A stretch of DNA of 64,000 nt from Rattus norvegicus. Taxonomy: Eukaryota; Chordata; Mammalia; Rodentia; Muridae. A program made the translations under genes and the position numbers. This document shows positions 1 to 11,639 of this stretch, in pieces (position 1 is the first letter of the stretch; each line of letters begins with the position of its first letter). The stretch spans positions 53,795,357 through 53,859,356 of the forward strand of contig NC_086029.1 in NCBI RefSeq assembly GCF_036323735.1. The letters run 5' to 3'. The notes beneath the pieces are model-generated. The model worked only from the letters and a program-made list of their open reading frames with translations. It was not told where the DNA came from and did no database searches.

Positions 1-212
1 GCCGCTCAGACTGCGTACACACTCAGGAAGCAGGGAGTGAGCCCAAGATAAAAAAGGCTATAGAGCCTCAAGGCCTTCCTCTAATAATCCACTTCCCCCA
101 AGATGGCTCCACATCGGAAAAAACCTCCCCAGCCATACCACCAGTGGGGAGTCAAAGGTTCAAATACTGGAGTCTATGAAGGGCTTTCATATTCAGACCC
201 CAACAAGTGGAA
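1..212 (+). repeat. Rodent interspersed repeat fragment (family unnamed here)
   Basis: The ending GGTTCAAATACTGGAGTCTA then CATATTCAGACCCC resembles a common rodent repeat whose 3' end reads 'ttcaaatat...agcctatggg...attcaaacca'. A related copy is at 3060-3345. The left end is cut by the window. Class not determined. Confidence 0.5.
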
Positions 213-929
213 GCCCTAAAGAGTTTCTAGTTTATTTCATGTACACCAGTCATTCCTAAGTAGTATATTTGAATGCAGGGAACATAAAATAACTTCACAA
301 ATCAATTAATATGAAATATTAAAATAATTTACCTGACAGTGGGAATTACATAAAAATATCCATGATCATTTTCATAAGCATTCCGTGATCTAACCATCTC
401 AGTGAGAGGAAATAAAATTTAAAAATGAGTCAAACGACATTATTGCAGATAGAAATTATACTAAATCCATTACAAGTTGTTTAACTAGCCATAGCAAAGT
501 CACTCGTCACAGAAATTCAAATACATTTCTATATAGAATTGTCAAATAGAACACAGAGTTTCCGAAGAAATTTAATTTCCAAGGTAAAAATGTAAATAAT
601 ATCATTACTGAAATTAAAAATCATTAGGGATTCCCAAATGATGATAAGTCTTAGAAATACAACCAAGGACCAGAAGGCTGCAAATACAAGAACATTTCCT
701 CTCAAAAGCTTAAATACACACAAAACAAATGATGTATTCATAGTGAGTCCATATGGATGTGGTAACACTTATTTACTTAAACCAGCACAATATAAATAAG
801 AAATTCAATGGAGTAAAAAATCTCTATGAAAGGGAAGGTGTAGGGAGGATGCAGGAATCACCAAGGTGATAGCATCAGTCACCAGCATGGTGTCAATGTT
901 CATCATTCAGTTTTCTCAAGTTATAGTTA
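213..929. other. Epha6 intron, AT-rich, no feature seen
   Basis: No exon, RNA gene or confidently recognisable repeat. Short open frames here lack any family resemblance. Confidence 0.6.
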
Positions 930-1027
930 GGGGCTGGGAATTTAGCTCAGTGGTAGAGCGCTTACCTAGGAAGCGCAAAGCCCTGGGTTCGGTCCCCAGC
1001 TCAAAAAAAAAAAAAAAAAAAAAAAAA
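930..1027 (+). repeat. ID SINE (rat, tRNA-Ala/BC1-derived), intact
   Basis: The 73-nt body starts GGGGCTGGGAATTTAGCTC. It contains the pol III A box (TAGCTCAGTGGTAGAGCG) and B box (GGTTCGGTCC) and is followed by a 25-nt A tail. A perfect 15-bp TSD, CTCAAGTTATAGTTA, lies at 915-929 and 1028-1042. The intact tail and undiverged TSD indicate a recent insertion. Confidence 0.97.
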
Positions 1028-1514
1028 CTCAAGTTATAGTTAACGTATCTTAATGTCCCCAAAGTGTGCCACTCCCCACAGGGTTATGCCATCAAATCTA
1101 TTTAATCAAAACAGTGCAATATGTAGCTTTCCATCTCGAATTCTAAAATTTTATATGGATACCTTGAGGGCTTAGGAAAACACCTGCGGCAAATTGCCTA
1201 CTTAACTTTATTTGACTCCGTGTTTTCCGAGCCTACGTGACTTAGGTGGCAGGTGTGAGAACGCTCTCTATTCAAGAAAGAACTTTCCAGAAGGGAGGTC
1301 CCAGGTGCTGCAGTTTTAGGATTCACAATTATTGTTCACCTCAGTGGCCAATTGTCCCTGAGCCACCAAGGGCCAGAACTAGACCTTTCTATGGAAATAC
1401 AGGACTCCTCTATGATGTCATTTGTGGAACCTCCAAACTCTGGGCAAAACCTTTTATCAGAGTCCTTTTCCCCCAGCCTAGCATCATTAACTCTAACTTC
1501 ATAGGTATCAGAAG

Positions 1515-1680
1515 TGTACTGTGGGGCCATCCACCGGCGAACGAGTTACACACGGGCAAGGAGGAACATCCTCTCAGAGGAGAACAGCAGGAGAATGGGG
1601 CAGGAGTTGTGTGATTGGGGACCAGGAGTGGGGGATCACCGATTCAGATGTAAAATGAATAAATAAATAAATAAATAAGT
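1515..1680 (+). repeat. LINE-1 3'-end fragment
   Basis: A purine-rich 3'UTR-like stretch (CAGGAGAATGGGGCAGGAG, GTGGGGGATCACCGATTCAG) is followed by (AAAT)n at 1661-1678. It is the same type of end as at 15657-15895. The sequence from 1240 to 1515 is open in one frame but unrecognised and may belong to the same element. Confidence 0.55.
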
Positions 1681-2479
1681 TAATGGGAAAAAGGCAGTGT
1701 CCTGGAGTCCACAAGCTGCTTGTCTACTCTCCATCTGTACTCTTTTGGCTTGCTCAGATGTCTTCCTCCACAAAAATCTCTACTTTCAACATGTTGGTTA
1801 TTTTATCCCATGCCCCCCAAACTCCCAACATATATAACTATAATTTTAAGCAGTTTGTTACAGAGACTTTGCAAGACCTTGTCTATTGAAAACTCAAACT
1901 ATGTTAACATTAGTTTATTGCTTGTGAGGAAAGAAACATAAAAACTTAAATATATTTGGCTCCTTTTATCAACAGAAACATATCATTTACAGTTATGCAT
2001 GTCTCTTAATCTGACTCCTTTGATTTTTACTTTCATAATAAATATTAGGAAGAAATAATTTTTTTACTAAATAATTTTGGTATTCAAATACATTTCTTTA
2101 ATTTAAAACATAGATTTAAAGCAATTGGCCCATTGGAAAAAAACTTAATTGAGTTCTGATTTTATTAATTTTAAGGTTTTATATATGTATATCTAAAACT
2201 AAAAGACTAAATGCGGTATTCTTACTTCCTATACTGATAAAACATTGATAAAGTGATTATGTTGATTGACTCGATTTATGTTGACTGGTTGATGCTGATG
2301 TACTATAGTAAAATACTTGTAAATATTAAATTACAAAGAAAAGAAGTTACTTAGATTATAACTGTAGAAGATACTATCCAAATGGAAACAGCTTCCAAGC
2401 TATGGATTTCCAGTGAGAGACATCTGTTAGAGAAAGCTACTAAAGAAGGAGGGAGAATGAGACACAAAGAAACACACAG

Positions 2480-2483
<4 letters not shown>
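1681..2483. other. Epha6 intron, AT-rich, nothing recognised
   Basis: Low-complexity-free AT-rich sequence with no supported feature. Confidence 0.55.

Positions 2484-2538
<55 letters not shown>
2484..2538. repeat. (GA)n microsatellite
   Basis: About 27 GA dinucleotides with one GGA interruption near the start and end. It produces spurious Arg-Glu/Leu-Ser open frames on both strands. Confidence 0.97.
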
Positions 2539-2544
<6 letters not shown>

Positions 2545-2914
2545 CAAAGACAGACAGAGATAGAAACAGAGATGGGGTTGGGGGGCTAAGATACAAAGAA
2601 ACAAAGAGAGACTGAGGCCTGTGTGTTCACACAGCCCATTTTAATGGCGAGCCTCAATAATCTAAAAACTTCTCAATATATGACTAATGACTTGAAGGAC
2701 CATAACATATTCTACTGCTGCTACCCAGGTGTTTGAATACAAGGGGTCTAATCCTTCTTACAAACTGAAGGGATGCTTATATTAACCATTGCCTTAGATT
2801 TATCTCAATTATATATAGAAAATATTCTATCACAAACAAGCCATAATGAGACACACATTAGACATCTTCCCCCCTTAAATTCAAAAGGAATTTAAATAAG
2901 TGAATGAAAGCTAG

Positions 2915-3385
2915 AGAGGTGACTCCATTGGTAAAGTATTTGCTGCAAAACCAGGAGAGCTGAGGTCGATTCCCAGGACCCACGTGGAAAAACAGTCAGC
3001 CAATTGTGGAGGTTAGCATTTAAAATCCCAGCATTCAGGAGGTGGGAACAGACAGATTGTTAGACCTTGAAGCACAGTGGCCTAGAGGCAGATAGGATTC
3101 TGGAGCAGTAGCTGAGGTCTACACTGTGATCTGTGAGCTGCAAGGGGAGACCATGTGCCACAGCAGGTAAGGCTCGAGCATAGATAACCTCTAAGCCCAC
3201 CTCTACAGGGACACATTTCCCGAAACAAGCTAACAAGCTCACACCCACTTCAACAAGGCCGTACTTCCTACTAGTGCCACACCCAATGAGCCAAGCTCTC
3301 AAACACAGGAGTCTATGGGCCACTCCTATTCAAATCACAACATATCTGAGTGAAACACGAAATGCCAACCTCTGGTCTACACACA

Positions 3386-3434
<49 letters not shown>

Positions 3435-3440
3435 TTTTAA
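2915..3440 (+). repeat. B3/B2-type SINE interrupted by another rodent repeat
   Basis: The left part (2915-3059; AGAGAGGTGACTCCATTGG, GATTCCCAGGACCCACGTGG) and right part (3346-3440; AACCTCTGGTCTACACAC then (CA)n at 3379-3433) look like one B3-type SINE. They are split by a copy of the repeat family seen at position 1 (3060-3345, ending ACAGGAGTCTATGGGCCACT). TSDs were not found. Confidence 0.6.
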
Positions 3441-3487
3441 ACTTTTGAATGTACCAACTATGAAAGAAAATATTCCACTAAACTTTT

Positions 3488-3570
3488 TTGCTTCTTTTTT
3501 TTTTTTTTTTTCGGAGCTGGGGACCGAACCCAGGGCAAGCGCTCTACCACTGAGCTAAATCCCCAACCCC
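3488..3570 (-). repeat. ID SINE, minus strand, internally shortened
   Basis: A poly(T) tract at 3495-3511 precedes a 59-nt reverse-complement ID body at 3512-3570 (A and B boxes present). Compared with the copy at 930, 16 nt between the A box and B box are missing. A perfect 14-bp TSD, TCCACTAAACTTTT, lies at 3474-3487 and 3571-3584. Confidence 0.95.
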
Positions 3571-3589
3571 TCCACTAAACTTTTAAACC

Positions 3590-4985
3590 ATTCTTTCATT
3601 TTTAATAGCATGTCTAGAGGTAATATAAGTAAAAGAAAGTCATAGATATTTTTGCCAACATGAGCTACTAGTATATCGTGTAACGTAGGGTGTCCTGAAC
3701 ATTTATTCAACTGTTGGTTGAAGTAGGCTTACTGAACTCATAGTCAGAAGACACAAGTGTTAGTTAACATAGCTTTGCTGTAATCAACCCTAAATTGTAG
3801 GATTTTCAATAAATAAATAAATAAAAGTAATAATTCATTTCCAAATTCTTATTACTAGAACATATTTCTAGTTTGAATTTTATCTAGAACAGTTAAATAA
3901 TTCTTTTATATGAGCATATTCATATTAAGAAAACAAAATTCATTACTTTAAAGATATAAAATTTAAATGAACCTCTATTCATAAAGCACCCATACCTAAT
4001 ACTTTATAAAATCTAGTTGTCTTAATGGTTTCAAAAGTGTCCTTCCTTGGTACTCCTGCAAGGGAGTCTGAGTTAACAGCCTATTATTGTGTACTCCTTA
4101 CTGAGCTGTTAATAGCTTTACAGCCTTGCGAAGAATACACCTGCTGCTCATAAAAACATTTATGTTGCTAAAGAATTTGGCTGCATTTTAATATCATGTG
4201 TTTGCAGTGACCTTGTAGAATGCACGTTGATCTGAAATTTTATGGGGAAAAAAATAAAATAAGGCAGCTATCCCTTTATATGAACCTATCAGTGCAAAAT
4301 TAGAAAATCACTTGGTTATTGTAAGGGTTCTAATACTTTAAAAGTTATCTTTTAACCAATAGTGTTACCCAACTTTGTAGTTCCCTTACATTATTTGAGT
4401 TCATTTATATTTTTATTCTTTATTTTTGGTTGTCCTACCTTACCTTATCTCAAAAATTAATTTTCCTGTGGATTTACTTTGGTAAGAAAGTGATGACTTA
4501 AATCCTATCAGAAACTCCAATATTTCCTTGAAGGGAAAATAAGAGTTGTAATTAATCTGGATTTTTCTTGTTTAAGTCATAGTAAATCAAAGGGTGTATA
4601 GTCAGAAAAATATAATATTTTAGCTAAAGAAGATTTCTGCAATTTTCCATGGTTGGGTGCTGTCTAAATTTGTTTTGGCTAAGTTTCATTTGGCAAAAGC
4701 AAGAATTCCCAGAACCTGTACTTGATTGTTTTCACACAAGGACGTTTAAATATAGCAGTCAAAGCAATCACATGTTCCAAATTCTTATAATTTTGTGGAT
4801 AAATATAGCAGGTGAATGAATTAAATATTTCTGACCTCTCTAACTTACCTATGCCTAAATGTTCAGAACTCTGACAATTCCTGCCACACACACCTAGGTA
4901 ATTTTCTAGTTAGGGAACTACATAGGATGATAGTTTTTATTTTAGCATATTCAATAATTTCAAATTTTAAACACCATCATAAAGC
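3590..4985. other. Epha6 intron, AT-rich, no feature seen
   Basis: No supported element; an (AAAT)n stretch of about 16 bp lies near 3811. Confidence 0.55.
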
Positions 4986-4987
4986 AA

Positions 4988-5105
4988 AATGGTAGTAAAC
5001 GCATGTAATATCAGAACTCTGGGGGTAAGACAGGGGATTATGAGTTTGAGGCCAGCTTCAGTGCCAAAGAAAACTGTGTAAAATGAAATGACAAATTTAA
5101 AACAA
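4988..5105 (+). repeat. Diverged B1-like SINE
   Basis: The pattern TAAACGCATGTAATATCAGA, GAACTCTGGGGGTAAGACAG, then GAGTTTGAGGCCAGCTTCAG follows a B1 consensus with many substitutions. Confidence 0.7.
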
Positions 5106-5109
5106 CAAT

Positions 5110-6805
5110 TCATACCTTCCAATTGTTTACTAGTAGAGGCCATTTTCCCTGCTTCGGTTCAGTATGGCTGAAAAAGGCAGCTGTCAGGCATGCAGTCATT
5201 GGCTCTTGAAATATAGAATATCCAAGGGTTATGCCATTCTATTAATGAAAGTGGTATTTATTATCAAGGGTTCATGCCCACAGGTAAAGTTTATTGACCT
5301 GAAACCTTAAATTGCCTTTTTAAAATATTCTACCACCTTAAGTGATCCCTTAACATTGAAATCATATTTACATATAGATTCCATGCCCCAAAGGATCAGA
5401 CACCTGGGCACTTGGCTAACCGATCCTAAATTTTGGGACAGAAAGTAACAAGATAAAAGCTTCTATAGTTCTCAGAGAACGATTTACTGAGTGATTAATG
5501 CAGTCTTATCCACTTACTCAAAAATATAGTCCACTATTAAAATTTGTCTTATCCTGTGCAACAAATGTTTCCATTATTGGCTTGGACATCTCTGTGATCC
5601 TATTAACAGCTGCAGTGATAATCTGTCTTGCATTTGAACATGGTCCCATTTGGAATCACTTCATGTATGTTAACATTTGATGTAGTAAAATAAGATGGCT
5701 GAGGCCAAGGATTTACACTCATTCCTTATCCGGATACACATTTACTCAATCATAAGAAGGCATGCTTAAGCCACAGAAAGGGAGCTTGTTTCTTGAAATT
5801 CTATTACAATACTTCAGTTATAAAGGTCACTACATTTGTGGGCACACATAGAAGGTTCTGTTGAAAACTGTCACAAACTTAGAAATCTCAATCACAAACT
5901 GGGAAGCACATCCTCTCGTCATCTTTGGCCTGGGGATCTTCCTACACTACAACGAAGAAAAAAATGAAACAGAATAATGAACAATTTGGTTTTGTCCTGT
6001 TCCATTTGATTTGTCTTCAAGGATGAGCATGAACAAACTAAGGATGTAACTGCAGAGAAGATATAACAGATAGCAATTTTATCCCAAACATGAGTCCTTT
6101 GGCTTCTATGGTTAAAAATGAAACAAAGTGGTGTGCAGTTTCTGCAGCTAGGAGCTTTTAACAATAGCTGCAAATCATATGGAATTCTGACAAAATATAA
6201 AGTACTTAAACTTTTATAGACACAAGTTCTTTCAAAATCAGAGGTCCATATATCATGTCTCAGGGTCTAAACTACTTCTATATAGGAAACACATTCAATT
6301 GTTTCTTGCATTTATGCAATAACAATATCATTGCATAATAATATATAATACAGTAAGAATTAAGAAAAGTCAATATGAAACAAGAGCATTGCATATATAA
6401 AGCTTCTTAGTGGCATCTGGCCTTTTTATATTATGTGATGTAAGAAACTACATAAGATAATAAATGATAGCATGCAATCTGGAGTTGAGGTGATGTTAAC
6501 ATCTCAGCCCAACCAGCAGGAACTCCCAAGTTAGCTTGACAATTAATGTAGACACCCCACACCTCAGTTGTGTCCTCTACATAGCCTACTTCATAGAGTA
6601 GGTGTGAGGATTCTCAGTTGGGAGGGCTCCTTGGGTTCAGCAGAGAAAGCACGTATGAAAGTTAAAGTGAAAAGTTTTGCTCTGTTTGCACTTTTAATTG
6701 ATTTGTTTTAACAAACATAGTTTCTTGTTTCAAACCAAAACAACATCAACTCTTACAAAATTCCTACACTAAAATTCATTAAACACTTTATCTGAAGGGG
6801 GTAAG
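5110..6805. other. Epha6 intron, no feature seen
   Basis: Mostly unique AT-rich sequence with no exon-like or RNA-like segment recognised. Confidence 0.55.
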
Positions 6806-6810
6806 TGGTC

Positions 6811-7088
6811 TTTGAGACTGGGTTTCTGTGTGTAGACCTGGCTTTCCCATAGAAGCAGGGGGAGGGAGAACGGGATAGAGGAGTTCTGGAGAGGAAACTG
6901 GGAAAGAGGATAACATTTGAAATGTAAATAAGTAAGATATCCAATAAAAATAAACTTGCATAAAATATCCAAAAAATAAAATTAAAAAAAATAAGCTTGC
7001 TTTATAGACAAGTCCTGTCTTGAACTAAGACATCCACTTGCCTCTGTATCACAAGTACTGGGATCAAAGGTTTACACCACAACCGGTC
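6811..7088 (-). repeat. B1 SINE split by a LINE-1 3' end
   Basis: The minus-strand B1 begins at 6811 (TTTGAGACTGGGTTTCTGTG) and resumes at about 7000 (TAGACAAGTCCTGTCTTGAA through ACCACAACCGG). Between them, at 6844-6994, lies a plus-strand L1 3' terminus (GCAGGGGGAGGGAGAACGGG, ATAACATTTGAAATGTAAAT, A-rich tail). About 15 bp of B1 are absent at the junction. Confidence 0.85.
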
Positions 7089-7384
7089 CAGTCCAGCTGA
7101 TTAAACTTTTCTACTGTTAAGACAAAATATCATGAACAAATGTAGAAATTAAAAACTCTATGTGATCACTGAGCATACCACATTAAAATTGTGGACTAAG
7201 AAACATTGTTACAATATATATTATATTTCTCTACTACTACACGGTAAGTCCAAATCTACAATCCCCAAAACTATGGCTTTAAGTTATAATTTATAAATTT
7301 GTTTCTTGAAATGGTGAGTTGGTGATTTGGGAACTGTAATCTCTGCTGGGACTTCAGCGTGGATGCTGGAAAATTGTGTAGGAT

Positions 7385-7517
7385 GGGGGTATGGCAAGAT
7401 GGCTCAGAAGGTAAAGGCATCTGACATCAAGTATGGTGATGCCAAGCCTCAGTTCAGCCTCTTGAACCCACATTGTGGAAGGTGAGAACAGAACCCTTCA
7501 GGCTATCCTCAATCAGG

Positions 7518-7574
<57 letters not shown>

Positions 7575-7602
7575 GTCTCTCTCTCTCTCTCTCTCTCTCC
7601 TG

Positions 7603-7678
<76 letters not shown>

Positions 7679-7740
7679 AACTTCCACCTGTATGTCTACA
7701 CCCCATAGACACATGCAAAAGTAAATAATGCTAAAAATTT
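7385..7740 (+). repeat. B3-type SINE with compound microsatellite
   Basis: The SINE part (GGCAAGATGGCTCAGAAGGT, TTGAACCCACATTGTGGAAG) runs into (CT)n at 7520-7653, broken by two CCTGT interruptions, then (CA)13 at 7654-7679, and an A-rich end. The dinucleotide tract probably grew from the SINE's own CA/CT-rich 3' region. Confidence 0.75.
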
Positions 7741-8685
7741 CCCATGCTTGCATCTCTATAAATTTCTACGTTCCTCTTTAATGTGAGAAGTATGTCACAT
7801 GCAATGTATTTGATTTAGAAAGATGCAATGGTCTGTATAAACAAATCACACTGTCATTCAACAGAGACTCTTTTTCAAGTATTTCTCATATTCCACTACT
7901 GCTCGCTCACACCCTGGTATAAGTTTACCCATCTTATATTACTTTAGCACTTCTAGAAACAGAAACCTAGACCTTAGAGTCCAGTGCTGCTGTTTATTTA
8001 ATTTACAGACATGCATTCTCTTTTCCAGTATGGTTTGTTTCTATCCTGTCGGCACTAGTATAACAAACAGAACTGCTCTTTTCTCAGACCTACTATTTCC
8101 TCTAGCTTTGCATTAAAAAAAAAAAAAAGTACATCCCATGGTTTGGTAGAATTAAAGAAAAGACCACTCCATTTGCCACATTGTTACATTGATTTGACTT
8201 TAAAAATGTTTCCTTTGACATTTGCTGTAACACTTACACGTGAGAAACTGGAGATATGCATGTTAACGTTTCTAAAGATGCTTACTGTATTTCTTCTACT
8301 TGACACTTATTGCTAACTTATGCTAATTTTATAATAAAATTCTTTTATCTGGTTTTTATGTAGCTATTTTACAATCTGACCTCAACTACTACTGTCTGCA
8401 GAAATTCCTAAACTTTTAGCATATTTAGTTAAAATTTAGTGCAATCCTCAAATATTCTTACAGCAGTTAATTTCCTTTTGAAATTTCTATTTTCACATGA
8501 AATCATTTCATTCATCCTCAATAGTCTAATATATGTGAATTATTTAAATGTTTTATTCTTTTATATGTTTATTCCTGCTTTGGGTATCAGCACATTTATT
8601 ATCATGTATATTTTCATTATAAAATGCTAGTAAAAAATTCAAATCTTTAAGACTGAAAAATATCTCAGCCCTCCACAAACAATGG
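7741..8685. other. Epha6 intron, no feature seen
   Basis: AT-rich; a 14-bp A-run near 8115. No supported element. Confidence 0.5.
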
Positions 8686-8689
8686 GAAA

Positions 8690-9085
8690 TGCCTCCAATC
8701 TTCAACCCAACACAAAGAACCATATGTAATTCAAAAAAAGCTAGGAGAGGGAGGATTCGTCTTCCCAGGGAGGAGCACAGCAACTGGTTGCCCAGTACCA
8801 AAGAGTCAACCCTGAAAACATACATACAAGCAACATTGTGCAAAGTGATAGAATGTATTTAGGAATTTATGTGTACACACACACATACCCACCCCCTCAC
8901 ACACTCACACATCCATGCATAAAATAATCATTAGTAAATAAAGAAAAAGAAAAAAAAGAAAGGAAGCCCTAAATTTGAAGGAGGGCAGGAAGGGCAATAT
9001 AGGAGCATTTGGAGCAAGGATAGGAAGGAGATGGGAGAAATGTTGTAATTGTACAATAACCTAAAAATAAATAAATAAATAGGTT
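8690..9085 (+). repeat. LINE-1 (Lx-like) 3'UTR end
   Basis: Characteristic order: ACATACATACAAGCAACATT, CA-rich stretch near 8875-8915, AAATTTGAAGGAGGGCAGG, GATGGGAGAAATG, ending (AAAT)n at 9067-9080. Confidence 0.75.
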
Positions 9086-9361
9086 TAAATTTGTTTTTAT
9101 CCATAATATGCTGTTAATATTGTAGTAAAAAATTTTTCAGTGAAGGAACATTTTTGTGAACAAGTAAGTATATGTGCATTTTAGATGTCTTCATAAATAT
9201 GTGTAATACAGGGCAGAAGACAAATCAATATCCCATCAATACGAAAGTTAGGTAAAACCAAAATCAGTGGAAAAGTTTAAGTTGAAAAAATATTAAGAAC
9301 ATGTATTGTAAAAGACAACCTTAAAAAAAAAGAACACGTACTGTGAGGTTTCAAAAATAAT

Positions 9362-9421
9362 TTATTTCCTTCCTTCCTTCCTTCCCTCCCTCCCTCCCTC
9401 CCTCCCTCCCTCCCTCCCTCC

Positions 9422-9508
<87 letters not shown>

Positions 9509-9510
9509 AA
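9362..9510. repeat. Compound pyrimidine microsatellite
   Basis: (TTCC)n, then (CCCT)n, then about 32 CT units, then (TTTC)n: about 145 bp of pure pyrimidine on the + strand, capable of triplex (H-DNA) formation in principle. The open frames across it are artefacts. Confidence 0.95.
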
Positions 9511-9600
9511 AAGAGGGTCCCCCCATAGCACTGGCTGGCCTGAAACTCATACAGATTTACCTGCCCCTGTCCCCAAGTGCTTGTTGTGCACCAACATGTT
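9511..9600 (-). repeat. Degenerate B1 fragment
   Basis: GCCTGAAACTCATACAGATT, CCCCAAGTGCTTGTTGTGC and CACCAACATGTTGG follow the minus-strand B1 right half. Adjacent to the pyrimidine tract. Confidence 0.6.
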
Positions 9601-9634
9601 GGCATAAATACGAATTTTTAAATTTTGTGAGGAA

Positions 9635-9826
9635 GGGGCTGGAGAGATGGCTCAGTGGTTAAGAGCACTATCTGTTCTTCCAGAGGTCATGAGTTCAATT
9701 CCCAGCAACCACATGGTGGCTCACAACCATCTGTAATGGGATCTGGTGCCCTCTTCTGGCCTGCATGTGTACATGCAGGTGGAAGGCTGTACACATAATA
9801 AGTAAATCTTTAAAAAAAAAAAAAAA
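9635..9826 (+). repeat. B2 SINE, near full length
   Basis: Begins GGGGCTGGAGAGATGGCTCA with pol III A and B boxes (the B box in GAGTTCAATTCCC), contains CCACATGGTGGCTCACAACC and GTGCCCTCTTCTGG, and ends in poly(A) at 9812-9826. The flanks show an imperfect TSD (TGTGAGGAA/TGTAAGGAA). Confidence 0.95.
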
Positions 9827-9829
9827 TGT

Positions 9830-11177
9830 AAGGAAAAGTCCTTGCTATTTTTCACAATATTCCAAAGAAAACTAATTGGTTACTTGATTGCGTATCATTT
9901 ATGTTTTGCCATTGTTGGTTTCTGAGATTGTATTTTAATTATAACATTTCTCCTCTCCCTTCCTCTCCACACACCCTACTACATACAACTCCTCCCTTTC
10001 CTTTAACGTCATAGCTTCTTTTGTCATCTACTGTTACTTTATGTTAATATGTGTTTGCACATGCATGCACATTCCTAAATATAACCTGTTGAGCTCATGT
10101 AATGTTACTTGTGTGTAAGCTGTCAGGGCTGCCCATCTGGCACAGAAAAACCAATGGGTGTTCTCCTCCCTAAGGAGGACCTCCTCTCCTGCTCTCAGTT
10201 GTGAGGAAATATGAGTAAAGAATGTTATTATTTTCATGTCTCACTTGAGTTATCATTAGTTGACACCTAATTTTAGATTGCTGTATGAATAACTTTTAAT
10301 AAGTTAAGCATTTAAAGGTAGATTGTACAGCAATAAAATCATTTCTTCATTCATACTTGCATAGTGTCATGACAGCTGCTCTACTCTGATCCTAGGTGTC
10401 CCGTTTGAAATAGTATAAGTATAAATGCTTTTATAGTAATTTAACTTTGACTCATCGTGGACAAGTGCTCTTAAAATAACACAGCTATATTAGGTATTGG
10501 GTTCTATAATGACTTTTACATTTTAAGTTTATCCTTACATCAGATTTGGGCCCTTGAGATAGGTGTACATACCCCAATTTCGTGTATGGACTGACCTCAC
10601 TGGTACATTCCTAATACTAGTATTTTGTAAAGTCATACTATAAAAACTTAACAATATCACTAACAGAAAAATTTAACACTCATTTTTACATATACATTTT
10701 TAATATATGATTTAAGATCAATAAGTCAGTTCCTATAATTAAACAATTACAATACTAGGATTTCATGTGATTTCATTTTACATGAATCACGATACATATT
10801 GAAAGAAATATATGTAAAAAAGTCATGGATGTGTTTTTCAGTGATTTCTGCCCTCCTGCTTTGGAACAATGGAGGGGGCAATCAAGATTGTAGTAATTAC
10901 AGCTACAGAACATTCAATGGAACTTCTCCACTATAGCCAGGAATTGTGTGTGCATTTAAAATAACTACTTCTACAGTTTTCTTACTTGTACATATTTAAA
11001 AATTTTGTCATAGCAAAAAAACAAAAACAAAAACAAAGCAAAACAAAAAAACCAACCATTAAAGAGCACTCTACCCCCTACCTAGTTACAATTAACTGAC
11101 CCCTTCCCCCATTTTCTCTTAAAGCTAGGAACTTACACAGTTTAAACAATGAGAGTAAAGTAAGCAGGTTATTGCTG

Positions 11178-11180
<3 letters not shown>
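9830..11180. other. Epha6 intron, no gene; short (CAAAA)n at ~11016-11052
   Basis: AT-rich unique sequence, plus an A-rich imperfect pentanucleotide run. Nothing else supported. Confidence 0.55.

Positions 11181-11243
<63 letters not shown>
11175..11243 (+). repeat. (CTG)19 trinucleotide repeat
   Basis: 19 uninterrupted CTG units at 11187-11243, preceded by TTG-interrupted units. On the Epha6 transcript strand it reads CUG. Confidence 0.97.
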
Positions 11244-11245
<2 letters not shown>

Positions 11246-11639
11246 TGGTAGCTAGAAAAACCGTCTATGAATTAATATGATGGCCAACATGCAGAATGCA
11301 GGCAGAGTCGGATCTCTGAAGCTAAGCAAGGGAAGAAACCAGGAAGTGGAAGTACTTTTCTCTGTGGCTCTCGATTATAGAGTCAATCACTTAGTAGAAA
11401 AATTTTATACTCCTTTTAACATGCTCCTGTCTCTAAGACAGTCAGCCATGTCTATCCCCTTCTGCTGGGGTACTTGGAGTACACATGGAACTGCTCAAAC
11501 ATCTACCACCAGGATTTCTAATTTCAGTCACCTTACCAAGGAATGTATGATTCTCATGATGACATCATTCTTGAACATTTCAATGTAAGAAAGTTTCACA
11601 TATAATATTTATAACAAAACCCATATGTCATAAGCAGAT

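Noticed and set aside
930..1002. Functional tRNA or BC1 gene
   Set aside because: The A and B boxes are present, but the body, poly(A) tail and TSD identify an ID retroposon.
1246..1614. 122-aa frame near the left end
   Set aside because: No recognisable domain, and its 3' part coincides with an L1 3'-end-like repeat. No promoter or splice evidence.
2351..2615. Ser/Leu- and Arg/Glu-repeat proteins on both strands
   Set aside because: Translations of a (GA)n microsatellite. The same applies to 7454-7753, 9277-9550, 39528-39864, 48027-48347 and other dinucleotide tracts.
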